From the NCBI RefSeq assembly GCF_963515715.1, contig NZ_CAUPZS010000019.1, forward strand, positions 1 through 64,000: a stretch of DNA of 64,000 nucleotides, read 5' to 3'. Positions within the stretch are counted from its first letter, which is position 1; each line of letters begins with the position of its first letter. A model generated the notes under the pieces. It saw only the letters and a list, made by a program, of their open reading frames with translations. It made no database searches and was not told where the DNA came from. Made by a program: the position numbers and the translations under genes. The stretch is from Clostridium_AW sp963515715. Lineage in GTDB: Bacteria > Bacillota > Clostridia > Clostridiales > Clostridiaceae. Below, one piece after another: positions 8,332 to 17,938 of this stretch.

Positions 8332-10065
8332 TTGAGTTTAGTAAATCTTACAATAAATAATAAAACAATCCAAGTAGAGGAAGGTTCAACTATATTAGAT
8401 GCTGCTAAAGAATTAAATATAAATATACCTACTCTTTGTCATTTAAAACTTCATGATAGAAAAACTGAAAACAAGCCAGGTTCATGTAGAGTTTGTGTTG
8501 TAGAAGTTGAAGGAAGAAAGAATCTTGCTCCAGCATGTTGTACTCCTGTAATGGATCATATGGAGGTTAAGACAAACTCTATAAAGGCAATTAAGGCTCG
8601 TAGAATGATGGTGGAGCTGTTATTATCAGATCATCCACAAGAGTGTTTACTATGTGAAAAAAATACAGAGTGTGATCTTCAAAGCCTTGCTGCTGACTTA
8701 GGTATAAAGGCTATAAAATATAATGGGGAAATGTCAAAGTTCCCTAAAGATAGTTCATCCTATTCTATTGTTAGAGACTTGGATAAATGTATTCTTTGTA
8801 GAAGATGTGTAACTATGTGTAACGAGGTTCAAACCGTTGGAGTATTATCCGCTGTAGGAAGAGGATTTGAAACAGTAATAGCTCCTGCTTTCGCTGACCC
8901 AATGCTAGAAACTAACTGTACTTTCTGTGGACAATGTGTGGCAGTATGTCCAACTGGAGCGTTGACTGAAGTTAATAATGTTTCTAAAGTTTGGGATGCT
9001 TTAAATGATGATGACAAAATAGTTATTGTTCAGACGGCTCCTGCTATAAGAGCAGCCCTTGGAGAAGAATTTGGATTAGAACCTGGAACTGTTGTTACAG
9101 GTAAAATGGTTGCAGCTCTTCGTGCCTTAGGATTTCAAAGGGTTTTTGATACAGATTTTGCAGCAGACTTAACCATAATTGAAGAAGCAAGTGAGTTATT
9201 ACACAGACTTGAACATGGTGGAAAATTACCTATACTTACAAGCTGTTGTCCAGGATGGGTTAAGTTCTTTGAACATCAATTTAATGACCTTTTAGATATA
9301 CCATCAACCTGTAAATCACCGCAACAGATGTTTGGTGCCATAGCTAAAACTTATTTAGCCGAAAAGATGGGAGTAGATCCTAAAAACCTTGTTGTTGTTT
9401 CAGTAATGCCTTGCCTTGCTAAAAAATATGAAGCAGCAAGACCTGAAATGAGTAATGATGGAGTTCCAGATGTTGATATAGTAATAAGTACGAGAGAATT
9501 AGCTAAAATGATAAAAGAAGCAGGAATTCATTTTACAACTTTAGATGATGAGGGATTTGATAATCCATTAGGAGAATCAACAGGTGCTGGAACTATATTT
9601 GGTGTAACTGGTGGAGTTTCGGAAGCTGCATTACGTACTGCCTATGAGTGGATAACAAAAGAAGAATTAAAAGACGTTAACTTTACTCAAGTGCGTGGAC
9701 TAAAGGGAATAAAAGAAGCAAGTGTAAAAATAAATGATATGGATGTAAAGGTTGCTGTAGCAAGTGGTCTTGGAAATGCACGTAAATTATTAGAAGATAT
9801 AAGGGATAAAAAAGTTTCTTATCATATGATAGAAATTATGGCATGTCCAGGAGGATGTATAGACGGCGGTGGTCAGCCTTATCTACACGAAGATAATAAT
9901 ATAATTGAAAAAAGAATGGAAGCTTTATACAAAGAAGATGCAGATAAAGTTTTAAGAAAATCCCATGATAATCCATTTATACAACAATTATACGATGACT
10001 ACCTTGGAAAGCCTTATGGCGAGAAAGCCCATGAATTACTTCACACAAGTTATGTAAAGAGATAA
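8332..10065 (+). CDS. hydA: [FeFe]-hydrogenase catalytic subunit
   Basis: The catalytic subunit reduces protons or oxidises H2. It has an N-terminal [2Fe-2S] domain, a His/Cys 4Fe-4S motif (HPQECLLCEKNTEC), two 4Fe-4S motifs (CILCRRCVTMC, CTFCGQCVAVCP) and the three H-cluster motifs: TSCCPGW (C305, C306), MPCLAKKYE (C361) and MACPGGCIDGGGQP (C505, C509). The spacing equals that of C. pasteurianum CpI with a constant shift of +6. The TTG at 8332 is chosen over a GTG at 8323 because GAAAGAGG lies 8 bases before it. All cluster ligands and the proton-path cysteine (C305) are present. Confidence 0.96.
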   Translation: MSLVNLTINNKTIQVEEGSTILDAAKELNINIPTLCHLKLHDRKTENKPGSCRVCVVEVEGRKNLAPACCTPVMDHMEVKTNSIKAIKARRMMVELLLSDHPQECLLCEKNTECDLQSLAADLGIKAIKYNGEMSKFPKDSSSYSIVRDLDKCILCRRCVTMCNEVQTVGVLSAVGRGFETVIAPAFADPMLETNCTFCGQCVAVCPTGALTEVNNVSKVWDALNDDDKIVIVQTAPAIRAALGEEFGLEPGTVVTGKMVAALRALGFQRVFDTDFAADLTIIEEASELLHRLEHGGKLPILTSCCPGWVKFFEHQFNDLLDIPSTCKSPQQMFGAIAKTYLAEKMGVDPKNLVVVSVMPCLAKKYEAARPEMSNDGVPDVDIVISTRELAKMIKEAGIHFTTLDDEGFDNPLGESTGAGTIFGVTGGVSEAALRTAYEWITKEELKDVNFTQVRGLKGIKEASVKINDMDVKVAVASGLGNARKLLEDIRDKKVSYHMIEIMACPGGCIDGGGQPYLHEDNNIIEKRMEALYKEDADKVLRKSHDNPFIQQLYDDYLGKPYGEKAHELLHTSYVKR

Positions 10066-10070
10066 TATAA

Positions 10071-10094
10071 AACCCCGAGAAATCGGGGTTTTTA
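10071..10094. terminator. Bidirectional terminator between hydA and the LytTR regulator
   Basis: ACCCCGA-GAAA-TCGGGGT followed by five Ts on the plus strand and preceded by A-rich sequence serves both convergent genes. The stop codon of the minus-strand regulator overlaps its edge. Confidence 0.9.
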
Positions 10095-10859
10095 TATGTC
10101 TAGTATTTCTTTGAGAGATTTTACATTTTTCCTACTTATAGGGATTACGGAATTTTCATTGTCCTCCATGACTAATTTATAAGTGCCATTAAACCAAGAA
10201 TATAATTCCTTTACATTATTTAAATTAACCAGATAACTTCTGTGAGCTCTGAAAAGGTTTGTTTTTCTCTGTAATTTATTCATAGTATAGCTAGTTAAAT
10301 AGATAGTATTTTTTGCTTTAATATATACTTTTTCATTTTCAGCGTAACAAAAATAAATATCATCAATATTCAATAAAACTATTTTACCACATTTTTCGCA
10401 AGGGATTTTTTCATTTGTTTGAGGGGTTTTTATGTCAATTCTTTTTATAACCTCATCTACCACAGCAGGTATTTGTTCATTTATACTTTTATTAATAAAG
10501 GATTTATGTAACCTATTTACTGAGGATAGTATTCTTTTGTCATCGTAAGGTTTTAAAATATAATCCAATGCGGCTACCTCAAAAGCATTTAAAGCATATT
10601 TTTCATAGGCAGTAACGAATACTATTTCTATATTGTTATTAAAATTTTTGATTTCTTTTGCTAAGTCCATACCATTTTTAAGTGGTATATTTATATCTAA
10701 AAATACCACATCAGGATTTTTAGATTTTATTAATTCAAGTCCTTTTTCACCATCATGAGCCACTTCTATTACATGAATAAAATCAAAATCTCTTAATATA
10801 TGCGTCAGCTCGTCAGCTGCAGGTATTTCATCCTCAACTATTATACAATTCATGGTCAA
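10092..10859 (-). CDS. LytTR-family response regulator
   Basis: This 255-residue protein has an N-terminal receiver domain with phosphoacceptor D55 in FLDINIP and a C-terminal LytTR DNA-binding domain (RAHRSYLVNLNNVKELYSW motif). A short linker contains CEKC. It overlaps the sensor kinase gene by 4 bases. The TTG at 10859 is 10 bases from the AGGAGG inside the kinase gene; an ATG at 10853 is the alternative. Family knowledge (YpdB, BtsR) suggests it activates the divergent cstA-like transporter, where a matching operator is seen. Confidence 0.92.
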   Translation of the reverse strand: MTMNCIIVEDEIPAADELTHILRDFDFIHVIEVAHDGEKGLELIKSKNPDVVFLDINIPLKNGMDLAKEIKNFNNNIEIVFVTAYEKYALNAFEVAALDYILKPYDDKRILSSVNRLHKSFINKSINEQIPAVVDEVIKRIDIKTPQTNEKIPCEKCGKIVLLNIDDIYFCYAENEKVYIKAKNTIYLTSYTMNKLQRKTNLFRAHRSYLVNLNNVKELYSWFNGTYKLVMEDNENSVIPISRKNVKSLKEILDI

Positions 10860-12529
10860 TTCAATCTCACCTCCTTGGGAACTACAAAGCTTACCTCTGT
10901 TCCTTCCCCTACAGCACTCTTTACATTAATATGATAATTTTCTCCATATAAGAGTTTAAGTCTTTCATTTACATTATATAATCCTATTCTAGAATTATTA
11001 AAAATATTTTTTAAGACATTTTCTTCAATGCCTACTCCATCATCTTTTATTAAAAAGCACAGCTTTTCATCTCTACATATTACTTTAACATCTATATTAC
11101 CACCAGAGGGTTTGGGCAAAATTCCATGTTTAATAGAATTTTCTATGAGAGGTTGGAGTATGAAAGCGGGTATTTTATAATCTGAAAAATTAGAAGGTAT
11201 ATCTATATTCACCTTTAGCCTATCTCCAAAACGTGCATTTTCTATAGAGAGGTAGGAATTTAAAAATTCAACTTCTTCTTTTAATGTTAAAAACTCCTCA
11301 TCCCTCTTTAAAGTACTTCTAAAGTAATTTGATAGATCAAGTATTAATTCTCTAGCTTTACTAGGGTTAGTTCTACAAAAAGAAGATATGGTGTTTAGCG
11401 CATTAAATAAAAAGTGAGGATGAATTTGAGCTCTTAGGGCTTTATATTCAGCTCGATAGGCCTCTTCAACAGCTTTATTCAATTTGTAAATATTTAATTG
11501 TGTGGATAATAATCGTCCTAGTTGTTTTGTGAATTGCATAAAGTATTCATCAATATATTTTTCAGATTTTAAATATAGGCCTATTGTAACTTCTAGCTTT
11601 TCCTGATGAAAAATTGGTATGAAGAATAGAGTTTTTTCAATGCCCTCTTCTTTTAAAGGAAGAGGTTTATAATCAGGAGCTTTATAATAGTCTTTTAGTA
11701 AAGAATTTAGCATGTCCAAATTTAAATCTCCTCCATGATAACTTAATATCTCATAGGAATTTGCAATAAAAACCCCGTTGTAATTACTACTATCATAAAT
11801 TATTTTACAAACTTTTTCTGAAGTCTCCTTATTAAAACCCTTTTTTAAATAATTTAAGGTCTTTTCAGCAATAAGAAGGGCCTTTTCTGATTGATAGGCG
11901 CTTATCCTATTGTATTGTTCTAAAGCATTGTTGGTTATATTAATAAAGATTACTACACCAATAGAATTGATTAAAATCATTGGTAAGGCAATTATTTTTT
12001 CTAATTCTAAGGCTTCTTTAAAGGGTCTAGATAAAATTAAAATTATAATCATTTGTAAAATTTCAGCTATAACTCCAACAATAAAACCTAGTTTAGGATC
12101 TAGGTCTTTTTTCTTAGATAATTTATGGGCTATGCCACCACACAAACCTTCTACTATAGTAGACACACCACAGGCAAGAGCAGTAAAGCCACCAATATAA
12201 TATCTTTGAAGTCCCGCAATACTTCCTACAATTACTCCAACTAAAGGACCACCTATATATCCAGCAGTAATGGCACCTATAGGTCTGGTATTTGCTAATG
12301 CATATGGATACTTTGAAGCAAAGTTTAGACTTGGGGGATTTATTTTTGGATTAACATCTATACCTGTGTAAGTGCCTAAAATTGATAATATACTAAAAAA
12401 AATAATAATTATAATTTTATTCCATTTAGAATCTTTTATTAAAAGCTTTTTACTTAAAGCAATTTGGTTAAATATATAAGAAGACAGAGCAATTAAAGAC
12501 ATATTTTGTAATAGTTGAATATATAACAT
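10856..12529 (-). CDS. LytS-type sensor histidine kinase (5TMR-LYT)
   Basis: This protein of about 557 residues has six or so N-terminal membrane helices of the 5TM-5TMR_LYT type, a GAF-like middle (about 230-350), a His_kinase motif HPHFLFNALNTISSF and an HATPase with PLIENSIKHG and DDGVGI. The ATG at 12529 (MLYIQLLQNM, matching LytS proteins) is chosen over a GTG at 12538 because AGAGGTG is correctly spaced. Paired with the downstream LytTR regulator and divergent from cstA, it is most likely a pyruvate-sensing or nutrient-sensing kinase like BtsS/YpdA; the ligand is inferred. Confidence 0.92.
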   Translation of the reverse strand: MLYIQLLQNMSLIALSSYIFNQIALSKKLLIKDSKWNKIIIIIFFSILSILGTYTGIDVNPKINPPSLNFASKYPYALANTRPIGAITAGYIGGPLVGVIVGSIAGLQRYYIGGFTALACGVSTIVEGLCGGIAHKLSKKKDLDPKLGFIVGVIAEILQMIIILILSRPFKEALELEKIIALPMILINSIGVVIFINITNNALEQYNRISAYQSEKALLIAEKTLNYLKKGFNKETSEKVCKIIYDSSNYNGVFIANSYEILSYHGGDLNLDMLNSLLKDYYKAPDYKPLPLKEEGIEKTLFFIPIFHQEKLEVTIGLYLKSEKYIDEYFMQFTKQLGRLLSTQLNIYKLNKAVEEAYRAEYKALRAQIHPHFLFNALNTISSFCRTNPSKARELILDLSNYFRSTLKRDEEFLTLKEEVEFLNSYLSIENARFGDRLKVNIDIPSNFSDYKIPAFILQPLIENSIKHGILPKPSGGNIDVKVICRDEKLCFLIKDDGVGIEENVLKNIFNNSRIGLYNVNERLKLLYGENYHINVKSAVGEGTEVSFVVPKEVRLN

Positions 12530-12613
12530 ATGATACACCTCTTAAATTTGATTCAATTAACATTATTACATAAAATTGGATTAATATAAATAACATTTAA
12601 TGGTATAAATAGG

Positions 12614-12658
12614 TTATTCACCCTAAAAATATAGCTATTCACAGAGAATTCGTATAAT
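12614..12658 (+). promoter_or_regulatory. Predicted LytTR operator and promoter of cstA
   Basis: TTATTCAC (12614-12621) and CTATTCAC (12635-12642) are direct repeats with a 21-bp period, the spacing used by LytTR regulators that bind as tandem dimers. The second repeat ends 10 bases before a TATAAT (12653-12658) that lacks a good -35 box, which is what an activated promoter looks like. A second TATAAT is at 12676. Confidence 0.6.
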
Positions 12659-12739
12659 AACAAGGAGTGTTTTGGTATAATTTTCTATAATCAATATATC
12701 AAAAAGTTTTATTTAATAAAATTTAGGGAGGATGATTTT

Positions 12740-14218
12740 ATGGTATCATTTATAATTTCTATCGTTGCCCTTGTTTTAGGTTATCTTATTTATGGAAAAA
12801 TTGTTGAAAAAATCTTTGGGGCAGATGAAAGCATAAAAACTCCGGCAATAAGATTAGAGGACGGAGTTGACTTTGTACCACTACCAGGATGGAAAATATT
12901 TTTAATCCAATTTTTGAACATAGCAGGGCTTGGGCCTATTTTTGGAGCCATACTTGGAGCTATGTTTGGCCCAGCAGCATTTTTATGGATAGTATTTGGA
13001 TCCATATTCGCTGGAGGAGTTCATGATTATTTCTCTGGAATGTTATCTGTAAGACATGATGGTGCTAGTATACCAGAAATTGTTGGGAAATACTTAGGAA
13101 ATGGATTTAGACAGTTTATGAGAGTTTTCTCAGTTGTTTTATTAATACTAGTTGGTGTTGTTTTTGTAACTGGACCAGCAGGATTACTTGCAGGTTTAAC
13201 ACCTGAAAATTTAAATATTACATTTTGGCTTTATGTAATCTTTGCATATTATATATTAGCTACTTTACTTCCTATAGATAAATTAATAGGTAAGATATAT
13301 CCGCTATTTGGTGTATGCCTACTAATAATGGCTCTAGGTGTTGGAGGAATGCTTATTATAAAAGGATATCCTATACCAGAAATAACACCAGCTAACTTAA
13401 GAAACATGCATGTTAATGGAGCTACTACACCACTATTTCCTGTACTTTTCGTTACCATAGCTTGTGGTGCGATATCAGGATTCCATTCAACTCAGTCACC
13501 ATTAATGGCTAGATGTATAACTAGTGAAAAGCAGGGTAGATCAATATTTTATGGTTCTATGATTGCAGAAGGCATAGTTGCTTTAATATGGGCAGCGGCT
13601 GCAATGAGTTTCTTTGGGGGGGCAGGAGGAACAGACGGAGTAGCAAAGCTAAATGAAGCTATGGTTGCAAACAAGAGTAATACAGCTTGGGTGGTAAGCA
13701 TAATATGTAATTCTTTACTAGGAAAAGTAGGGGGAGCATTGGCAATACTAGGAGTAGTAGCTTGCCCTGTAACTTCAGGAGATACTGCCTTTAGAAGCGC
13801 AAGACTTACTATAGCAGATTCTATAAATTATAAACAAGACAAGATAAAAAATAGATTGATTATAAGCATACCATTATTTGTAATTGGATTTATATTAAGT
13901 AAAGTTAATTTCACTATAATTTGGAGATACTTTGCATGGTCAAATCAATCATTAGCTACAGTTGTTTTATGGGCTTCCGCAGTGTATCTTAATCACATTG
14001 GGAAACCTCATTTTCTGGCATCAATTCCAGCAGCTTTCATGACCGTAGTAAGTATATCTTATATTATAGTTGCACCAGAGGGATTTGGTATCACTTCTTC
14101 TATAGGTAATATACCTATAGGCAATATAGTTGCAGTGATTGCAACAATAATAATATTTGGCTTATTCTTAATGAAAATAAGTAAAGATAAATCAATTAAT
14201 GAAACTAAAAAAGCTTGA
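12740..14218 (+). CDS. cstA: CstA-family carbon starvation/pyruvate transporter
   Basis: This 492-residue membrane protein has about 13-14 helices and the CstA core motifs PGWKIFLIQFLNIAGLGPIFGA (about 47-70), GGVHDYFSGMLSVRHDG and GFHSTQSPLMARC. It is of the short CstA class (E. coli CstA is about 700 residues). E. coli CstA and its paralogue BtsT are pyruvate/peptide-linked transporters under LytTR-type control, and here a LytS/LytTR pair sits divergently, so pyruvate uptake is a reasonable inference. GGGAGGATGATTTT precedes the ATG. Confidence 0.92.
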   Translation: MVSFIISIVALVLGYLIYGKIVEKIFGADESIKTPAIRLEDGVDFVPLPGWKIFLIQFLNIAGLGPIFGAILGAMFGPAAFLWIVFGSIFAGGVHDYFSGMLSVRHDGASIPEIVGKYLGNGFRQFMRVFSVVLLILVGVVFVTGPAGLLAGLTPENLNITFWLYVIFAYYILATLLPIDKLIGKIYPLFGVCLLIMALGVGGMLIIKGYPIPEITPANLRNMHVNGATTPLFPVLFVTIACGAISGFHSTQSPLMARCITSEKQGRSIFYGSMIAEGIVALIWAAAAMSFFGGAGGTDGVAKLNEAMVANKSNTAWVVSIICNSLLGKVGGALAILGVVACPVTSGDTAFRSARLTIADSINYKQDKIKNRLIISIPLFVIGFILSKVNFTIIWRYFAWSNQSLATVVLWASAVYLNHIGKPHFLASIPAAFMTVVSISYIIVAPEGFGITSSIGNIPIGNIVAVIATIIIFGLFLMKISKDKSINETKKA

Positions 14219-14234
14219 TGTCCATAAGCCTTTC

Positions 14235-14271
14235 CCCAAAAGTAGACTAGTTCTGCTTTTGGGATTTTTTT
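14235..14271 (+). terminator. Terminator of cstA
   Basis: CCCAAAAGTAGA and TCTGCTTTTGGG pair across a short loop with one G-T pair, followed by ATTTTTTT. Confidence 0.9.
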
Positions 14272-14392
14272 ATCTGTGCTAACCATTAGCTTAAGATAAG
14301 GGTGTTCATTATTAGGTAGAATTTTGGTGAATAATAAATTTCCCAAATGAGAACCCTAGGATTAAAATGTTAAACTTTGAAGGGGAGATATT

Positions 14393-15424
14393 ATGCCAGG
14401 AGCATGGACACATGTATTAGGAGCCGATGAAATTTCTAATAATATAAAAGATGTAAAATATAAAAATATAATTGAAGAAAATAATAAAATATACCAATAT
14501 GGGGCTCAAGGGCCGGATATATTTTTGTATTACTGCATATTTATACCTAGCAAGCATAAGAGAGTGGAAAAGCTAGGACAGAGAATACATACAGATAAAA
14601 CTAGAGAGTTTATAATGTACTTCATAGATAAGATAAAAGAAACTAAAACAAAAGAAGATTTTGAGTGTTTACTATCTTATACATTGGGATTTGTAACTCA
14701 CTATGCCTTGGATGCCACTATGCACCCCTTTATATATTACTTCGGGGGGATATACCATCCAGATATGGAAGATACAAAAAAGTACGATTTTTATCACAGA
14801 GAATTAGAGAACATAATTGGTATGTTGGAATTAGAAGATATTAGAGGGAAAAATGAAAGTAAAGGAAACATACATAATGAAATAGATATAGGAAAAAAAG
14901 TTCCTAGAGTTCTTGAGGAAACTTACTCTTCCGCCCTATATGAAATTTATAATTTGAGAATAAAAAATTACTTACTACAGTATTGTTACAAGGATATGAA
15001 AAGTGGTTTTAAATTTTTAATGGATACAAATTTAGGGAAAAATATATTGCTCTCATTATTAGAGATAATTATTAATAAAAAAAACAAGTCTAAAATAACC
15101 CTAAATCCTGAGAAAATTATACATGAATATGATTACTTAAATAAAAAACATATTCAGTGGAATCATCCTTGTAATTTAGAAGAAAAGAGTAACAAGGGTG
15201 CTGAAGAACTTTATAAAGAGGGGGTTAAAAAGGGAAGTGAGATGGTAGAAGCTATTATAAATTATTTAGAAGATAAAATAGATAGAATTGAATTAGAGAA
15301 ACTTATACCTAACATATCTTATGAATCAGGAAAACCTCTAGATGAATATAAAAAAATGATATATTTTGATTGTATTTTCGAGAAGGATAAGGTTGAAATG
15401 CATCCAAAGGGCAAGAATAAATAG
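14393..15424 (+). CDS. Zinc-dependent phospholipase C-like protein
   Basis: This 343-residue protein starts PGAWTHVLGAD and contains GAQGPDIFLYY and GFVTHYALDATMHPF, the His/Asp pattern of the zinc-dependent phospholipase C superfamily (PF00882) as found in clostridial alpha-toxin-like and intracellular homologues. There is no signal peptide, so it is probably cytoplasmic, unlike secreted PLC toxins. The C-terminal third is Lys/Glu-rich and unrecognised. It is a single gene with GAAGGGGAG before the ATG. The substrate is not known. Confidence 0.75.
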   Translation: MPGAWTHVLGADEISNNIKDVKYKNIIEENNKIYQYGAQGPDIFLYYCIFIPSKHKRVEKLGQRIHTDKTREFIMYFIDKIKETKTKEDFECLLSYTLGFVTHYALDATMHPFIYYFGGIYHPDMEDTKKYDFYHRELENIIGMLELEDIRGKNESKGNIHNEIDIGKKVPRVLEETYSSALYEIYNLRIKNYLLQYCYKDMKSGFKFLMDTNLGKNILLSLLEIIINKKNKSKITLNPEKIIHEYDYLNKKHIQWNHPCNLEEKSNKGAEELYKEGVKKGSEMVEAIINYLEDKIDRIELEKLIPNISYESGKPLDEYKKMIYFDCIFEKDKVEMHPKGKNK

Positions 15425-15490
15425 TTAAGAATAAATTAAAAAATTTATTCTTAACTTAAAATTGCAATTGCTATATTTATTAAAATAAAA

Positions 15491-16528
15491 CTATTGAAGT
15501 TCACAGTACTTAATAATTAAATCTAAAGTTGCTAAAATTCCTTCCATATGAGTTCTTTCATATCCATGGGAAGCGAAAACCCCTGTGCCGATGAGCCCAG
15601 TTTTAATATCCCATCCAGCTCTAAGAGCAGCAGAGGCATCTGAACCGTAGTGAGGGTATATATCCACTTTGTATGGGATATTATTATCCTTGCATAGGCT
15701 CATAAGTTTTTTGCGAAGCTCTAAGTCATAAGGACCAGAGGAGTCCTTTGCACAAATGCACACTGCATATTCAGAGGAATTTTGATCTAACCCTGGAGCT
15801 CCCATATCTACAGCTATGAACTCTTTAGTGTTGTCAGGAATAGCAGCAGAGGCACCATGGCCAACCTCTTCATAGTTTGTTATAAAAAAGCTTGTTGTAT
15901 ATGGAAGTTCTATTTTATTTTCAACCAAGTGTTTTATTGCATATAATAATATGGCAGCACTTGCTTTATCATCTAGATGTCTACTTTTAACAAAACCATT
16001 AGGGGTAAAGGTAGTTCTTGTATCGAAAAATATAAAGTCTCCCACTTCTATACCTAATTTTTTAGTATCTTCTTTAGAAAACACCTTTTCATCTAATATA
16101 ATTTCCATGTTTTCTGGAATTCTTTTAAGCTCACGAGCATCATCACTTATATGAACAGAAGGTTTAATGCTTTGAATTGTTCCAGTATATTGTTTTCCCT
16201 CTAATGTTTCTACTATACAATTTTCTCCCTCCACGGAATTCATCATGTATCCACCAAGGGGACTTAAGGATAGAGAGCCATTAGATTTTATACTCTTTAC
16301 CATAGCACCTAAAGTATCTATATGAGCAGAAAAAACCTTTCCATATTCATTGTTTTTTCCTTGAATAGTAATTAAAAGACAACCTTTGTTAGTTAGACTA
16401 TAAGGCACTCCAATAATGTCTAGCTCTTTTTTTATGTAATCTATTACTTTTTCAGTACATCCACTAGGGCTTGGTGTGGTTAAGATATTATTTAAATAAT
16501 ATTTTATCGTCTCTTCGTTATATTTCAT
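15491..16528 (-). CDS. M42-family metallo-aminopeptidase
   Basis: This 345-residue protein shows M42 features in order: AHIDTLGAM (first metal ligands), RHLDDKASAA (bridging Asp), TNYEEVGHGAS (catalytic and metal-binding Glu), AVDMGAPG (Asp) and ASHGYERTHMEGI (His). The family forms large dodecameric cytoplasmic aminopeptidases that trim peptides. Length and motif spacing are normal and all ligands are present. The ATG at 16528 follows AGGGGTG. It is convergent with the PLC-like gene and followed by an inverted TTAAGAATAAATT region near 15424. Confidence 0.9.
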   Translation of the reverse strand: MKYNEETIKYYLNNILTTPSPSGCTEKVIDYIKKELDIIGVPYSLTNKGCLLITIQGKNNEYGKVFSAHIDTLGAMVKSIKSNGSLSLSPLGGYMMNSVEGENCIVETLEGKQYTGTIQSIKPSVHISDDARELKRIPENMEIILDEKVFSKEDTKKLGIEVGDFIFFDTRTTFTPNGFVKSRHLDDKASAAILLYAIKHLVENKIELPYTTSFFITNYEEVGHGASAAIPDNTKEFIAVDMGAPGLDQNSSEYAVCICAKDSSGPYDLELRKKLMSLCKDNNIPYKVDIYPHYGSDASAALRAGWDIKTGLIGTGVFASHGYERTHMEGILATLDLIIKYCELQ

Positions 16529-16674
16529 ATATAAAACACCCCTTTTATAAGTATTGATTTAATTTTACCACAATTTACTTTAGAGTTAAAATTTAAGAAA
16601 TAGGGATGAAAGATTTCTATAAAATTACTAAGTTAATTTAAATTAATATAAAATTTAATTTTACATTTAAAATA

Positions 16675-16703
16675 TGGACAAACTTGTAAAAAATTCATAT
16701 AAT
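16675..16703 (+). promoter_or_regulatory. Promoter of the 16.7-kb membrane protein gene
   Basis: TGGACA (16675-16680), a 17-base spacer and TATAAT (16698-16703) form a near-consensus vegetative promoter about 45 bases before the start codon. Confidence 0.65.
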
Positions 16704-16747
16704 AGAAACTGTTGACGAAAGAGATGTGCAAAGAGGAGGATTTTTAA

Positions 16748-17818
16748 ATGAAAAAGGCGAGCTTTATGAAGGCCTATAAAAAAAGATGGACTTATAGAAT
16801 TATGGCACTAGCACTTTGTGCAGTAGCCGCTTTACTAGCCATAGGCATTGGTATATATACATATTATGAGAACACAAACAATCCTACGGTGGTCAAAAAT
16901 TTGGAGGAGTATTATGAAGCTCTTAATAATGATAGCTATATACAAGTTTCATCAGATGAGCTTTATGATTTAAATATTGTAATAACAGAAAGCACAAGTA
17001 AATTAGGAGTAAAAATATCAGAGGATGTAAAATCAAGATTTGTAGCTATGAAGTTAGATCCTTATGTATTAACAATAGCCGTTCCAAATAAGCAATATGA
17101 AAAGTTTGTAGAACAAGAGAAGGGACCTTTTATATTAAAAGGAACATTAATTGAATTTGAAGATAGCGAACTAGAAACTATACAAGAAGCTATTATAGAT
17201 AATAACTCTCTTTCAGATGGGCTTCCATTAGCGTCATATTTTCAATATTTACAATACGAAAGTCCAATGAATTCAGCTTCATTCTTTTTCATGATTGCGG
17301 CTTGCTTCATAATTTATATTTTAATTATGTATATGGTTTATATGAGGAAAAATACTGTAGCATTAAAGAGTCTTAAGAATTTTTCTAATGGAAATCTTGA
17401 AGTTGCCTGTCAGAAGATTGATGGAGAACTTAATTCAGACAATGTATATAAAAATGGACCTATTACTATAACTAAAAACTATATAGTTGTAGAAACTCAG
17501 CAAATTACATTCGCACTCCCTCTTAAAGAGTTAATGTGGGTGTATAAGCAAACTATAAAGAAAAAAGTATATGGTATTATTCCAGCTGGTAAGACAAATG
17601 GCTTAGTATGTGTTTTTTCAGATAAAAATGAGTATAAGGTTGATTTATTTAAAGGTGAGAAAATAATTGATGAAGTTATTGAATATATTTCTAACAATTG
17701 CAAAGCATCCTTCGTGGGGCATTCAGAAGAACTTGAAAATTTATTAAAAAAAGATTCTGATGAATTTATATTTAAGTGGAGAGTTAATAAGGAAAGTTCT
17801 AAAAATATGGATATATAA
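16748..17818 (+). CDS. Bitopic membrane protein of unknown function
   Basis: This 356-residue protein has a basic N-terminus, a membrane helix at about 17-39, an extracytoplasmic domain of some 140 residues, a second helix at about 178-197 and a cytoplasmic C-terminal domain of about 155 residues ending SSKNMDI. The C-terminal part, with ITITKNYIVVETQQITFALPLKELMWVYKQ, resembles PH-like domains of uncharacterised Bacillota membrane proteins (DUF6709-type), but this was not verified. It has a promoter and a GAGGAGG site, and stands alone. Confidence 0.65.
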   Translation: MKKASFMKAYKKRWTYRIMALALCAVAALLAIGIGIYTYYENTNNPTVVKNLEEYYEALNNDSYIQVSSDELYDLNIVITESTSKLGVKISEDVKSRFVAMKLDPYVLTIAVPNKQYEKFVEQEKGPFILKGTLIEFEDSELETIQEAIIDNNSLSDGLPLASYFQYLQYESPMNSASFFFMIAACFIIYILIMYMVYMRKNTVALKSLKNFSNGNLEVACQKIDGELNSDNVYKNGPITITKNYIVVETQQITFALPLKELMWVYKQTIKKKVYGIIPAGKTNGLVCVFSDKNEYKVDLFKGEKIIDEVIEYISNNCKASFVGHSEELENLLKKDSDEFIFKWRVNKESSKNMDI

Positions 17819-17844
17819 AATTACCATAAAAGATAAAATTTTAA

Positions 17845-17892
17845 AGCTTCAGCGGGAGTAAATGTCTTTACAAGCAAACTCCATCTGAAGCT
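17845..17892. terminator. Intergenic hairpin between convergent genes
   Basis: AGCTTCAG (17845-17852) pairs with CTGAAGCT (17885-17892), with an inner GGAGT/ACTCC stem. It is A-rich on one side and T-rich on the other, so it could terminate both the membrane-protein gene and the SDR gene. Confidence 0.6.
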
Positions 17893-17938
17893 AAAAATTA
17901 TTTAATCATACTTTTCACTTAAAATGATACTTTTTCAC

